From positions 248,001-312,000 of the forward strand of contig NW_025954973.1 of the NCBI RefSeq assembly GCF_022376445.1: a DNA stretch of 64,000 nt, read 5' to 3'. Position 1 is the stretch's first letter. Each line of letters starts with the position of its first letter. This document shows positions 1-11,996 of the stretch, one piece after another. The notes beneath the pieces were generated by a model that was given only the letters and a program-made list of their open reading frames with translations, was not told the DNA's origin and searched no databases. This DNA is from Fomitopsis serialis. Taxonomy: Eukaryota; Basidiomycota; Agaricomycetes; Polyporales; Fomitopsidaceae. The translations under genes and the position numbers were made by a program.

Positions 1-302
1 CCCGACCGCAATACGCCAGACGTAGGCGAAGACATTGCAGACGACAAGCGAACCCTCGAAGATGTTGTCCACGACGAAGTGGCTCGAAACCATGATAACC
101 GGAAGTGACACGACGCCCTCAGCAGAAGAGCCCAGATAGCTGCCCAAGGTAGCCGCACTTAAGTGACTTGACGAAACTGAAGGAGACCAAGGGTGTGATC
201 GAGTCCGACGTTCTCACGCACGAGCGTGCAGGAATGTGGGTGATTCAGGGTGTACTCCAGATCGCTGACAGGCGCGAGGGGAGCGTGACGTGGTAAGGCA
301 CA

Positions 303-1376
303 TGCAGGAAGGGAATTGGCCATAGAGCGCATCGCGGACGACCTCCAGAGGGAATTCCTTCACCATCGACTCCACATCTACGCATTCAAGCATCAGCCTC
401 CAAGCCCCAGAATACAGATACCAGACCACTCACCAGACGACGTCGAGAACTTGACACACTGTTCCATATCCTGCGCACACTCCAACGCCACCTGCGCAGC
501 GCAGCGCGGTTCATGTTCAGCACTACTAGGTTGCCCACCTGGATCTTCCCGTCCACCGCCGCGCTTACGAGCGTCACGGTGCCGTTCAGGCCGACGGTGG
601 GGATGATCTCGGAGACGCTCTGCGAGTAGGGCGCGGTGCAGAAGACGAAGCATGCGCCGCCGAGCGACTTGACGATAAGACGACGTCCGTCGCGGAGGCG
701 TCGATGTACTTGGAGGCTCCGAGCGAGAGAGCGAGCGGCTTTTTGGACAAGCCAGAGGAGAGCGGTGTCCTGCAGCAGTCCCCTTGAGCTTTGATACAGA
801 TGACGAGGCGTGAGCGAGTACTTACCTTCAGGCCGAGTTTCGATGCGTATCGGATGGCAAGGTGCCCAAGACCTACAACGCCCTGTACGAGGCAGACGTA
901 GCCGAGTCGACAGTGCCACGCGGATAGCGTCAAAACCCGCGATGCCTCTACGCAGCAAGGGTGCGAACTCCACATACGACGCCTGCTGCAACGCCTCCTC
1001 CGGGATGCTCACCACCGCTGCAGCTCAGTCAGCACTGCACCAATGCATACCTTACTCGGGGCAACTCACCCGTCTCAGGCGCATACATGTACTCCGCATG
1101 CCCATCATCAAACGTGAACCCCGTCTCCTGTCCCTCCTCGCACAAAAACGCGGTCCCCGTCCTGCGCGACTCGCATCGTCCGCAGTAGCCGCCAATCCAG
1201 TCGACGCTGACGGGCGCGCCGAGCCTGTACCGTCCCTCCCTGTCCGTGCCCGGCTACGTCCCCGACTTGTCGAAGTGGTCCAAGTTGCCGTTATCCGAAG
1301 CGTACACGCGGATGAACACCTTGTTCGGCGCGCGCAGCTCTTTGTGATGAAGATCGTCGTATCCACTGCCAAATCA
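303..1376 (-). pseudogene. Decayed zinc-dependent alcohol dehydrogenase, left-arm copy
   Basis: Mirror image of the copy at 37,662-38,735, with the same lesions. On the minus strand, pieces of a medium-chain dehydrogenase can be read in the correct order but in different frames: a GGYCGRCES zinc-loop segment, an acidic FTFDDGHAEYMY segment, a cofactor-binding segment GVVGLGHLAIRYASKLGLK, LGASKYIDASATD, then FPLEV near the end. Frame changes and an in-frame stop make a working enzyme impossible. Because both arms share the lesions, decay came before the inverted duplication, unless one arm is an assembly copy. Confidence 0.8.
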
Positions 1377-2312
1377 CTAGTCATCGATTGTTAGCGCAAT
1401 AATCTCGTTGGGCAGGAGGACATACGCGTGAACGATGCAGAAAACATGGGCAAATGCGACAAAATGTCATTTGGCGGATCAAGGGTACACGGTGCAACTG
1501 CCGTCAGCATACGTACTCGCGGAACCTGTGTGCAAGACTTGCTGCGTATGTTCGCCCTCAGAGTTTTTATGCAAGGACCCACGTACGTAGACTGACGACC
1601 AGAGTGCAGTTGATCTCCCGACGTCGAGGTGTCCTGTGTATGTCGCAGGTGTCCTTCATCACGCGCTGTGTGGTAATCGCTTGCGTCTTGCCAAAGTGTC
1701 GAGCAGCCGGCCGATCGCCAGCGTCGGTGGCGACCACGTCTGAGCCATGTCAGCCTCTGAAGATCGGTTCGAGGTCGACTAACAAAATGACGTACCTTTC
1801 ATTTCTCCGATACATCCATAGACCGACTGCGACCAGTAGGTACTTTCATTCAGACTCAGGAATCGCCGAGTATTCTAGCGGCAGATCAAAGTCAGCATAG
1901 AGAAGGTAGATCGCGGCGCATCGCCCGTTACGATCATGCTGTCGTGGGCTCCATTATTAGCACTCAGGTCGGTGTTCATAATCCACGGGCTCACCCCGAA
2001 GACGACGATGCCATCCAGACGCACTTCGCAAGCTCCTGTCTTTCTTTGAGAAGTTGGCACGAGAGAACAACGGCACGAGCATCAAACACTACTCAGATCG
2101 GGTGATGTCACAGACTACGCCATAGAAGAGCAACGACGATGCTTGACGAACAGGCTTGATGAGAGTCCTTGAAGGGAGGGCGGAAGGGCGTCGCTGGAGT
2201 GACCGCAGTCGCGGTGGCGAGCTGCGCCGACGCGCTGTGATTCCCACGCGTTTGCCTTTCCGATACAAGCGTGTCCTGTTCGTGGTCGTACAAAACTAAC
2301 GCATGCTTATTA

Positions 2313-2332
2313 CACTGCCGGTGCCAGGGTCG
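2313..2332 (+). repeat. Left 20 bp terminal inverted repeat
   Basis: CACTGCCGGTGCCAGGGTCG, preceded by TTA. It begins with the CACTG typical of CACTA-superfamily ends. The first codon of the RING gene lies only 54 bp from its first base. Confidence 0.65.
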
Positions 2333-2366
2333 GCCCTGTCTTCTTTTGTGTTTGCTCGATACAGAG

Positions 2367-3106
2367 ATGTCGGCCGTCGACCACCCACTGTGTGCCATCT
2401 GTCGAGGACGACTCTTCCAGTTGCATCCGTCTTCTCCGAGAATCAAAGTCAATCGAGGATGTGGTAAGCGGCTAGACTTGTCTAGCCATCGGTCGCTGAC
2501 GACTTCCTCTCCCTCCTTGTTTTCAGGACATATGTATTGCGCGGATTGCATCATACAACACATGAGACTCCATAGGGACGATGGTTGTCCCCAATGTGGC
2601 ATGGCGTTCCCCCCTGTGGGTTCCGCTGCTGAACCTCTGGGAGATGCCTTACTGGACATCTTCGCCAGCAGCGCGGATGATAGCACTGATGATTGGATTA
2701 ACCGTGCTCTGGAAGAGTTCGTGATACAGCCATGTACCGCGATTACGTTTTCATATATTCTAATTCCTAGGTCTCGGCCTCACCTGTCCAGAGCGCAAAC
2801 TCTTCTCAGGGAGAAAGAGGGTTTCCTGGACACTTTAAACCGCGAGCATGAACATCTTCTACAAGAGAACTCGCACAATGCTCGCTCTGTCGATTCTTTA
2901 CTCCGACGCATGCTATCTGCCGGAGACGAGCGTGAACAAGCGACAACCACATGCGAAGGATTGGCCAGACAACTGGCTACGCTGCGCACCCGGAGTGCAC
3001 GTTTGGAACAGCATTTACATCGTATCGCCCATGAGGTGAGTCAGTTGGCGGCGGGTACCGATACTGCTCATAACGAGTACTATAGCAGGCTGCCGCCCGG
3101 GAATAA
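2367..3106 (+). CDS. Small RING-finger/coiled-coil protein (RING-A)
   Basis: Predicted three-exon gene of 207 aa: exons 2367-2463, 2527-3035 and 3089-3106. An N-terminal C3HC4 RING (CAIC ... CGHMYCADC ... CPQC) is followed by a helical, Glu/Arg-rich region (about residues 105-200) likely to form a coiled coil. RING proteins of this form usually act as E3 ubiquitin ligases; no substrate can be inferred. The first intron interrupts the RING exactly at the Cys-Gly-His, and the last exon is only 18 nt. Both features are shared with the gene at 10,684. The start at 2367 puts the RING ten residues from the N-terminus and lies 54 bp from the putative transposon end, so its promoter must overlap that end or lie in the flanking arm. 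Confidence 0.72.
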
Positions 3107-3411
3107 AGAGACATTGAAGCCAGTGTCCATTTGCCACCTGTTCCAGGTATTTCCGAGTCAACAAACATATATGTACTTCCCTGTGCTTTGCCTCCCGTAT
3201 CCGTTAGATAGACCGTACCCCTTCAGCATACAGATCAATCGATTTGCATGTTCTCGGAGAACATCGTCTGTGTGCCTTCCTCTCTCTGGCGACCTCCTGC
3301 GGGATTCAATTGACCGGCTACCAGCTGTCGATGAGCGAGGTTGTACAACTTCGCCGTCCTTGATAAACACCACGATATCAGTACGCATTAGTAGGAGCAG
3401 GAAGAACAAAC

Positions 3412-5663
3412 CTACTCTCTCACGTCCTGGCGATGCATGAGTGCGATGTCTTGAGAGATAGGTTTGAGCCATTTCATCTGGAATTCGTCGAAATTCAAGG
3501 TCGCTGCATAACAGTTCTTCGGGAGGCCGCGGATCGGCGGGCGCAGACTGTTCCGTCTTCCATCCACACGAAAATGAGGCCAATTACCTTCCGATGCAGA
3601 GAACCCTGCCCTGTAACGGACCCAGAGGTGAAGCGAATCCAATTCGCGCAACCAGACGAGCAACGCTGGCGAACGCCATTTCACATTCTTGATGAAGTAG
3701 GTGGCCTGTCCCTCTCCCAATTCGTGATCTGACTCGTCCGAACTCATTCCGTGTACTCCTAGCGCATCTACGAGATCGCGAGCACGGGGTTCGATATCGC
3801 TCAGGACGTAAACTGTGATAGCCCGGCGCTGAGCAAATAGCTAAGAATTAATGTCAGAAGCTTTTCAGCTAGATATAGTGTGCACACCCACTGTGCGTTT
3901 GCGCTCTTGTTGTCGAACGTGGCTTTGTTGAGAGGCGAGAGCAGCAGGATCCTTCATCTGATCTTGATATTGCTCACGGAGGCGTTGTGAATGACGGATC
4001 CATGCGGATCTGACGACGTCCTCCTTCTGCAGGCCAGGATGTTTCGCCATGAAGCTTTGTGTAAACACATCGGCCGCAGATAGGTTCCAGGGTGAACGCG
4101 GGGTACCAACGACGTCGAATCGGAAATCTTCGTCCGTACAGCACAGACGCCCTCGACGAGGATCGAACTGAGCAACTTCAGCGCGGCTTGGAACATCGCG
4201 AAAAGGCGACTTGTGATTGCCGCGTTTCATGAGCAGAAGACCGTGAGCACGAATGAGGGCCTTCATTGGCAGATGAGTCACCCAAAACATCGACGGTATC
4301 TGGCATGTAAGACCTACCATGAAAGCATTGTGGCCTTCGACGCGTGGCTTGTTTGGGCGATAGTTCTTGGGAAGTGGTAGGTCGTCCACATCCATCTCAT
4401 CGTCGCCATCCGCACCGGTGTCTTGCATGCTATTCGCGGGTCCCGCAGTGGGAGCGTTCGCTTGCAACACACCTGCAACGGATGTCTGGACGGTCTCTTG
4501 TATTGTCGTACGAAGGAATTGAGACATCGAGTCAAACCTGTTACTCATGGTGTCATACATCGCTACCATATCCTGGCGCGTGATTGGCGTTAAGTCGGAT
4601 CCTGTGTGCGAGCGACCGGTCGGTTCCGCTGAAGAAGTCTGGGACCCCAGTTAATCACGGCTGAGACGATGCAATGGAACCTTACGTTTCGCCGCCGGCT
4701 ACCCTCAGGTGAGTAATGTTCTCCAGGACGTTGATTCAACTGCATGGTACGAACAGCCGGCGGAGGCGCAGTTGTCTGTAATCCCGGAGAAGGAGGGTAC
4801 ATCGACGGCCATCCCACATTGCGGTTTGGCGTCGTCTGTCGGGTTTGGTCCTCGGTGGTGGGTGGCGGCGGCGATGGGTTGCGCGTGGCACGAACAGCCG
4901 GCGGAGGCGCAGTTGTCTGTAATCCTGGAGGGGGACGGTTCATCGACGGCCGGACGCCATCGCGGTTTGATGTCGTCTGTCGGGTTTGGTCCTTGGAGGC
5001 GGGTGGCGGCGGCGATGGGTTGCGCGTGGCACGAACAACCGGCGGAGGCGCAGTTGTCTGTAATCCTGGAGGGGGACGGTTCATCGACGGCCGGACGCCA
5101 TGGCGGTTTGATGTCGTCTGTCGGGTTTGGTCCTTGGAGGCGGGTGGCGGCGGCGATGGGTTGCGCGTGGCACGAACAACCGGCGAAGGTGCAGTTGTCT
5201 GTAGTCCTGGAGGGGGAGGGCTCATCGGCGGCCGGACGCCACGGCGGTTTGGCGTCGTTTGTCGGGTTTGGTCCTCGGAGGCAGGTGACGGCGGCGATGG
5301 GTTGCGCGTGGCACGAACAACCGGCGAAGGTGCAGTTGTCTGTAGTCCTGGAGGGGGAGGGCTCATCGACGGCCGGACGCCACGGCGGTTTGGCGTCGTT
5401 CGTCGGGTTTGGTCCTCGGAGGCAGGTGACGGCGGCGATGGGTTGCGCGTGGCACGAACAACCGGTGGAGGCGCAGTTGTCTGTAGTCCTGGAGGGGGAG
5501 GGTTCGTCGCCGGCCATCCGACATTGCGATTTGGCGTCGTTCGACGGGGTCTAGAAGGCACCTGACTTGGATTACTCGGTTGGGTTTGGTCCTCGGAGGC
5601 GGGTGGCGGTGGTGATAGATTGCGGGGTCGTAGAGGGATCGTCGACGGTGGCTTCTCAAACAT
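3412..5663 (-). CDS. Agaricomycete-specific protein with proline-rich repeats and GMSSDESD motif
   Basis: Unnamed family. Exons read on the minus strand: about 5663-4686 (proline-rich, six 47-residue repeats), about 4641-3891 and 3828-3412. The middle exon has a Met-rich helix (QDMVAMYDTMSNRFDSM), an acidic stretch, then a conserved block FRFDVVGTPRSPWNLSAADVF. The last exon carries GMSSDESDHE and WRSPALLVWLRELDSLHLW, ending with GLPKNCY. I recall this arrangement from Agaricomycete hypothetical proteins, often in large copy number; function unknown. The 3891/3828 junction restores one frame. The start at MFEKPP is provisional, since more exons may lie upstream to 7,714. It converges on RING-A, with 3' ends about 300 bp apart. 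Confidence 0.55.
4735..5600 (-). repeat. 141 bp tandem repeat, about six copies, coding
   Basis: The anchor GATGGGTTGCGCGTGGCACG recurs at 4873, 5014, 5155, 5296 and 5437, exactly 141 bp apart. On the minus strand the unit encodes 47 residues rich in Pro, with pieces such as GLQTTAPPPVVRATRNPSPP and SEDQTR. Copies differ by scattered substitutions, while length is kept at a multiple of three. Confidence 0.93.
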
Positions 5664-5699
5664 CTTACGTATGTGAATCTAAGGGTAGAGATAGTCAGC

Positions 5700-7714
5700 A
5701 TGAGAGCAGCCAGATCCACAGCGGAGATCATTACTGTGCCACGTTTCATCGCATCCGAGTTGACAGAAGAGGACGCTGTGCTTGCCGCAGCCTCTCGTGC
5801 TTTGCCCTTGTCAACTGGACCAGCCTTCACAGTGCCCGAACTGTTGCCATCGGAGGATGCACCATCGATACCAGACTGGTGGCCATGCATACCGTGTGAG
5901 CAAATAATGTGGCTGACGACGATGACACACAGTACCTGGCCGCTCTGAGTCGATTCGGGATTTGACTCCGTCACCACGGCACCGCTGCCCGTGGGGATAT
6001 CAGCACCTTGAGAATTGCTATGGCTCTGCGAACGTACGTCAACAGACTTAATAGGAGATATCGTGAACACGAACGAGTTGACCGGCGCGATCCGGCGCGT
6101 TAGGATCCGATGTCAAGTCTGGATTGTCCATGGGATCGTCCACATCCACGGTACTAGGCCTAGGGGTAGACTCTGTTGCGACGTCATCACGCTTCACGGG
6201 ATCATCGTCTTCAGACCAGCCATGAGTCTGTGCCTACATGCACAGGAGTGAGTAGGCGATGCTAGAGACAATAGTGATACGGACGGTTTGACCACTTGAA
6301 CCCTGGACAAAAGTGTTTGAGGGTGCAACTGGATCACCCATGGGATCATCCACATCTCCAACGACGCCATGGGTCTGCGAGTGCACGTATGATGAGCTAG
6401 TGGTCGACACAGGAAGTTCAGATAGTACACGCTACCTGGCCGCTGTGCGTGGAATCCGGCCCCAACGCCGTCAAACCGGTTTTCGTGGAACCAATGTCTC
6501 CGGAGCCAACATCGCTCGATGCCTATATACATGACGAGTCAATGACGGACATAGAAGATCTTGGGGACAAGGCTACCTGACCACCGCCCCCAATGTGAGA
6601 GTCCGACGGCACGGCGTGACTGGTCATGGGATCGTCAACGTCTGCTATGCGTTCGCTATCCTATATGCTTAGAGAATTAGAGGGACAACGCGTACAGGAG
6701 CTGATAGCCTACCTGGCCACCAGAATTCGACCCATTGTTGGAAACCGAAGCTCCAAGATCATCTGTGCGCTGCTCGGCAGGATGATGGGGATGCTCCCTG
6801 ATCTAGAAATGGCCACCCGAGCGTGAGACGAGGTCAGCAACGTTGACGGACCCGAGACACGCACCTGCATGAGCCTCAATTGTGTTTCAACTTGGGAAGT
6901 CTCCCCCGGCCCAGACGTATTTGATGTCTCTGACACTTCCATCTGGAACGCGAAGTCGCCCTCAGGTATCCCTTTCGACGACGGTTCTGCATCTTCGGCC
7001 TACAATGCATGAGTACACATAATCACTACACACCCCAATACTGACTTTGGACGGTGTGTCTGAACTCTGAGGTTTTATCTACTGCCCGTCAGATACATTC
7101 TTGCCCATGGAGTATATAGTGAGACGTACCCAAGCTCTGATCTTCTTCAGCGGACTTTCCATCATCTGAGAATGCAGTGAGCATATAATATATGTTACAA
7201 AATCCGGAACGCTAACGCACGAATGCGTAGGGTGACCTCTGGTATAGCTGCAACACAGACCGATCCATAGGTTCGAGGGGGGTCTCAGACCGGCTTCCTA
7301 TCGTATAAGTGTACCCTCCTGTGGTAGGAGAAGCAGACGATGACCCGACGTCTGCCTTCTCAAGAGGCGCAGCGGTTCCCGTGTCTTCAACCAGCGCAGT
7401 GGAGGCCTTGGTCCTTCGACGGCTCACTGGAAGCGATCTGATTGATCGCGAATCCTCTCTGGCGGTGTACGACTTCGTCTCGACGAGAGGGTATAGCCGG
7501 GTAACCCCGCGTTCGTCTCGAACACGTCCCATCATTACGTTGTCGGGAACGTGTGGACGCTTCTGGCCTTGAGTGTGAGATGCAGAACCAGTGGCAGGAT
7601 GAGGGAGACTTGCGTCGTCTGAGGGAGAGGGCGCCACGGGAACCTGCGTGTCGTTGGTACCAGAGGTCGGGTTGGACCCAGTCGCCGGGATCTCATTCGA
7701 CTCGGTACTCGACA
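5700..7714 (-). CDS. Possible low-complexity gene or 5' exons of the GMSSDESD gene
   Basis: Low-confidence call. The clearest exon runs down from about 7714 to 7215 and begins MSSTESNEIPATGSNPTSG, rich in Ser, Thr, Pro and Gly. Downstream, short minus-strand segments repeat an Asp-Val-Asp-Asp-Pro-Met theme (near 6,130, 6,340 and 6,627), each followed by an intron-like break, which suggests duplicated small exons. Exon joins cannot be settled by eye. It may be the 5' half of the next gene or separate. No domain recognised. Confidence 0.3.
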
Positions 7715-8413
7715 TGAAGAGGGAGTGGGGAAGTGATGGTGGAAGGATTCTGAGAGCACGTTTACCGCCATCCTTCGCCTTTGTACCTGAGGAGCCCTTT
7801 GTGCAGCGGCCAAGAATGGGCCGTCCGCCACACAACAGTACTATGCAACGTGCAGCACGCGACTTCGGCGCCCTCGATCAGTGGCGTAGTGGTGATTATC
7901 CTGACGGAGGGACATTAATGGTCTCGCGGAGACAGCCAACTCACTGGGATAACGACATTCAGGGCCTCCGGCGGCCGCTTGAATCGGGTACTTGTCCATT
8001 TAACCTACAGCCGCGGCGGGAAGCATGAACAGCCTCCATCTCGGACGCATACCAAACGACGCAATTAGCAAGAGTCTGAGGCACTGACACGCGATTTCCA
8101 GTCATTCTCAGCACCTGACGTACGTTCGCATCCAAAGCGTCTGGCACCCGTGCGCGCGAAGCGCTGTGAAGCAAGTGCGCGAAGCTTCAAGCTGCTTCAT
8201 AGGTTCATAGACGCCGTACAGTAAGGAGGTCCGAATGATCCCCGGGGACTGAGCGCTGAGCAACAAGACCAGCCGCACAAGCAAGAGGACTCGTAGATAC
8301 ATACACAATCAAGGCCTTATATACAAGGATGACAGAACGGCATATTCAGAAGGAAAGAAGAGCGTACAATCAGGTGGACCTGAGCAGCCCGTAGTTCGGA
8401 GAGGAAGATGATG

Positions 8414-8840
8414 TTACGACGGTGGCAATCTATCATAAATGTCCAGAGGCAACTTCAATGCCGTGAGTGCCTTCGCTGTAGCCCACGCGGTGATAGCTGC
8501 GTAGCATCCGGTGATGGTACGGATTGTAAAGTCAAACACGATGCCGATCATGCGACCCACGTCAAGGAATACGCCGCATAGCCAATACGAGAATCGCACG
8601 ACCTATGGGAGCATCTGAACGTATGAGAATGGGTTCTCAACCATAATGACACACCTGTATGACTGAGAATTGGACTACTTGGTTCCATGGGATCAGGAGG
8701 CTCATCCTGTAAAGTGCCCAAGGAATGAGTAGTGATACCACCGTCACCACGATACCAGATACGATCTTCTGAGTATCGTCAGCCGATAAACAGGGCATAA
8801 TCTAAATGATATAGTCAACTCAAATCGCGTACGTCAGCAG
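8414..8840 (-). CDS. Membrane-anchor exons, probably 3' end of the WD40 gene
   Basis: Two minus-strand exons read well. The first has a strong hydrophobic helix (KIVSGIVVTVVSLLIPWALY), and after an intron with GTGTGT donor near 8,655 the second begins at RFSYWLCGVFLDVG and ends at a stop at 8,414 with a second hydrophobic stretch. Agaricomycete WD40 proteins often end in such membrane segments, so these are probably the C-terminal exons of the gene at 8,941-10,307 through an unresolved join; a separate small membrane protein is the alternative. Confidence 0.4.
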
Positions 8841-8940
8841 TCGAGCAACGTACATGCCAACTTCGCATTAGTACTTCATATAGTGTTGCACGCGCAATGA
8901 TGTACTGGGGCGTCGAGAGGCCAGCTAATAAACACTTCAA

Positions 8941-10307
8941 TTAGGTATAAGATTGATCAGTGTCTTTGACAGACGACGCACCAATCTTTGCGCGCCAGAT
9001 CTTGATATAGGTCTCAGCGCCCTTGGAAGCTGCTCCTGTTGCGACATATGAGAACTCTCCTCGTTGACATCCCTGGTCATGTGCATTACATCCGACTCTG
9101 ATAGTTCGTATGAGAATACCTACGGTCACGGCGACGATCGTATCACCTGCCAAGCAGTGTGAGAGGAGCGAACAACTAGAGCAACGACATAGCATACCAT
9201 CGTGTGGCAGTTGTTGGAAGTAGTCACCTGATGCCGTCTCCCATATACAAACTCTCCCCGTAGACGTTCCACTGATGACTGCCCGACCGTGATGCAAAAA
9301 CGCGACTTGCAGAGCAAGCTTCGAGTCGGAGTGCGTATCAAACAAGTATTTGAGCATTGGATGAGGCGACTCTTTCCCTTTGATCGCGTATTGTTGCAGC
9401 CCGTCTTGAAAGTTGTGCACAACGATCTGACGGTAATCCGGGCTGATCGCGGAGTGACCACTAATTTCTCAATTCAGACATGAAGAGTACACAGGCATAT
9501 GTCGATCAGACTTCTGCTCACATGGCATAGTCCGTCGTGGGCGGGACGAGGCGCCAAATTGACTGCCGAGTTGATATGTCCCAGCAACTACAACCAAAGG
9601 CGCTGAGTACTGAACAGCTGAACCACGACTCAGAACAAATATGACGCTCACACTATCCCATGTGACAGATAAGTCACGATTAGCTGTCCTCCGGCTTCGT
9701 TGAACTTCAGTGCGACTGCACGGTACCGTGGATCGTCCATGTCGGTGTTAGCCGCGGGTTCGGGAAGCCGCATACTTGCACAGGCGTATTGATCTAGCCC
9801 AGCTGTGAGCTCTTCGTAGATCAGGAAAATGAAGACATGCTTTACTTCTACTGATCTCGCGCGTCATATGAACTTCCGGACCAACCCCTGCGGCGAGCAA
9901 GCACGAAGACGGGTGGAAGTCAAGACAATATATATGTGATCGCACTCCGAGGTTGATGTCATAAACTCCGTAATGTGCCTTAAACATTGTATTAGAGCAG
10001 CAAGCGACGAACTCCGTTGTTGGGTAACACATACCATTGAAAAGCCATACACTTGCTGAAGGGAACCACTTTCGCAGGCAACGATCAGTGTCTCTTCCCA
10101 ACGAGGATGCCAAAGCAGGGAATCGACGCGGCTTTCGAAGGAAAACCGGTAGAGACTTTTTCCTGAAGGTACATTCCAAATGATGACCGACCGATCGTCA
10201 GAACCACTCGCTAAATACTGGCTGTCTGGTGAGAATGCCAACACGTTAATAGTACCAGCATGACCTCGCGTCAAGGTGTGATAATGCACATAAGCCGTGG
10301 ACGACAT
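8941..10307 (-). CDS. WD40-repeat protein
   Basis: Multi-exon minus-strand gene starting at MSSTAYVHYHTL. The first exon has a near-perfect WD repeat: GHAGTINVLAFSPD, SQYLASGSDDRSVIIWNVPSGK. Later exons give IYCLDFHPSSCLLAAGVG, then YRAVALKFNEAGGQLIVTYL, then VAFLHHGRAVISGTSTGRVCIWE, and end with a YVATGAASKGAETYIKIWRA segment. These are blades of a beta-propeller, normally a protein-binding scaffold. Exon borders between about 9,960 and 9,450 are provisional. Fungi have many such genes outside conserved complexes, and no partner can be inferred. It lies inside the putative transposon. Confidence 0.65.
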
Positions 10308-10683
10308 AGGGATGTGCGAGCGGCCAGAACTTTCGCGGTGAGACGGGACAAGGATCAGAGGGATGGATCGTGGAAGGAGGGAGGAGGGCGGATTGTTCAC
10401 GGTCCAGGTGGCAAGCCTTGCGTCCTACATGCGCGTACCGACAAGCTTAGTCACAGTCACGAAGTGCTAGGCAGAAAAAGTTGCGACCTACAAACGCGGA
10501 TTCCTTTTCATAGACCGCTCGAGGCCGATCTGAGATGTGCAGTCGGTACGTACTGTGCCACCCAGCCACGTTCAATTCATATTATTACCAGTGGCACATT
10601 CGCCTTTGTCTGACAACCACTCAAATGCACGAACCTCACGCGAGGATGTCAATCCTCTTCGTAGCGACGACTCGACCTGCGAT

Positions 10684-11367
10684 ATGCTTGCATCCTGCCC
10701 TATTTGTCTCACCAAAACCACCGCTCAACAGGGCCCAAACATGGCTGCATTAGCTGTCTGTGGTGAGTGATCTCGTCCGCACTTCGTCTTCCAGCATTGT
10801 GAAAGGCGACGGTCAGGGCATGTTGTGTGTCTCGGCTGCATCATAGCTATTGCCACTCGCGCACGTATTCCGCGATGCCCTCTTTGTCGCGAGGTATTCC
10901 AAATGCCCGAAGACATTGTCCCGATCCAGCCCACGTTCGGAGGCCAGGTCTACAACGCCGATCTTTTCGGCAACGTAATCCGCAGGTTGGTTGGTTTTCT
11001 TCCAAGCCCATCCTTCACTAATCTAGCGTACAGGATGCTCGTTCAAAGTGATCTGGAAAGGCAAAAGATCGAGAGGGATCGCGAGCGGCTCACACAGTCG
11101 AATGCGATGCTCACCAAACAGATAGCGGCCCAACACCGACGCACGCAAGCGCACCTGGAGTCTTTGCAGAAGTCGTATCACAAGATCCAAGAGCTGCACG
11201 CAGAAGCCGCGGGGACCTGTCTGCAGATCCAAGAGGAATTCACCGCTATAGCCAACACGGTCCAGAGGATTCACGATTTAGGAGGTAGCGCGGTATGTGA
11301 ACACGGCTACGACACATCGTGTACTCTGCTTACGCATCGCAACGAATAGGAACATCGTATTCTCTAA
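10684..11367 (+). CDS. Small RING-finger/coiled-coil protein (RING-B)
   Basis: Predicted 190 aa from exons 10684-10762, 10817-11292 and 11350-11367, which join in one frame. The RING reads CPIC ... CGHVVCLGC ... CPLC (C3HC4), starting four residues from the N-terminus, followed by a long helical segment (ERQKIERDRERLTQSNAMLT and beyond) predicted to be a coiled coil. It shares with RING-A the intron at the RING Cys-Gly-His codon, the near-equal middle exon and a final 18-nt exon, so the two are paralogues. A likely E3 ubiquitin ligase by family, with unknown target. The 57 bp last intron ends in GAATAG. Confidence 0.72.
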
Positions 11368-11996
11368 GTTCTTTGTCACGACAGGACTGTTCTCGTGCGT
11401 CCGAGCGTCATCACAACCGATGATACGTCTCATCCCTGTAGCTCGCATACATCAGTTTAGTTTCGTAATGATGTCATGCGATGTAGTTGCAAGCCGTACC
11501 TTACAAAGAACCCATGTTGGGGATGCGCTCGCTCGGTCGGAAAACTGCGACTAAGGGCCCACTGGGAAGCTTCGGAGCGTGTATGTCAAGCCATGAGGCC
11601 TAGATATTGACGTCTGAAAATCATTATATCAGATCTGAGATCTGGATGTGACGGACACGGCCCACGGGGGAGATTCCTCTAGAATATGTCGAAGTGTAGG
11701 ATCCCAGCCAAATCATCCCCTTTCTCCGGTCACGGCTCGTAAGGGCCTAATTCACCCATACATTCACTCAAATACTCGACACGATACTCACCTCAAGATC
11801 AGTAAGTACTGGGTGAACCATCAGGATGGCAGACATTCGTTGACGAGTCGTCGTCCTGTTCTATTATCGTGGGATTCAGGCTGATTGGCCAATGAGCGAT
11901 CCTGCCACCGTATGCCTCGTGAGTTCCTGCTTCATGACCTGCACGTTGTATATAGTGCCTTTGTCCACAGCCGCCGGCCAGAGACCACAAAGGCCC

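Larger units (their letters stand above)
1..2332. repeat. Left arm of long inverted repeat
   Basis: Base x here pairs with base 39,038-x on the other strand. The two arms carry the same set of open frames with identical translations, so identity is at or near 100% over at least 2,332 bp. The arm begins outside the window. Its inner 20 bp (2,313-2,332) are the putative transposon terminus, after which the two sides diverge at once. The arm holds a decayed zinc alcohol dehydrogenase and otherwise only unsupported short frames. It could be duplicated host flank, part of a very long terminal repeat, or an assembly product. Confidence 0.95.

Noticed and set aside
810..1900. Forward frames of 148-194 codons in the left arm (and mirror copies in the right arm)
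   Set aside because: They overlap the decayed alcohol dehydrogenase on the other strand or lack any domain. Mirror copies add no independent evidence.
2721..2770. Possible 50 nt intron in RING-A (GTGATA...CCTAG)
   Set aside because: Removing it breaks the frame into the coiled coil, while reading through keeps one frame to the final exon.
4709..5565. Two long forward open frames over the 141 bp repeats
   Set aside because: They are open only because the repeat unit lacks stops. They give no known domain and do not join to neighbours, while the reverse frame joins to a conserved exon.
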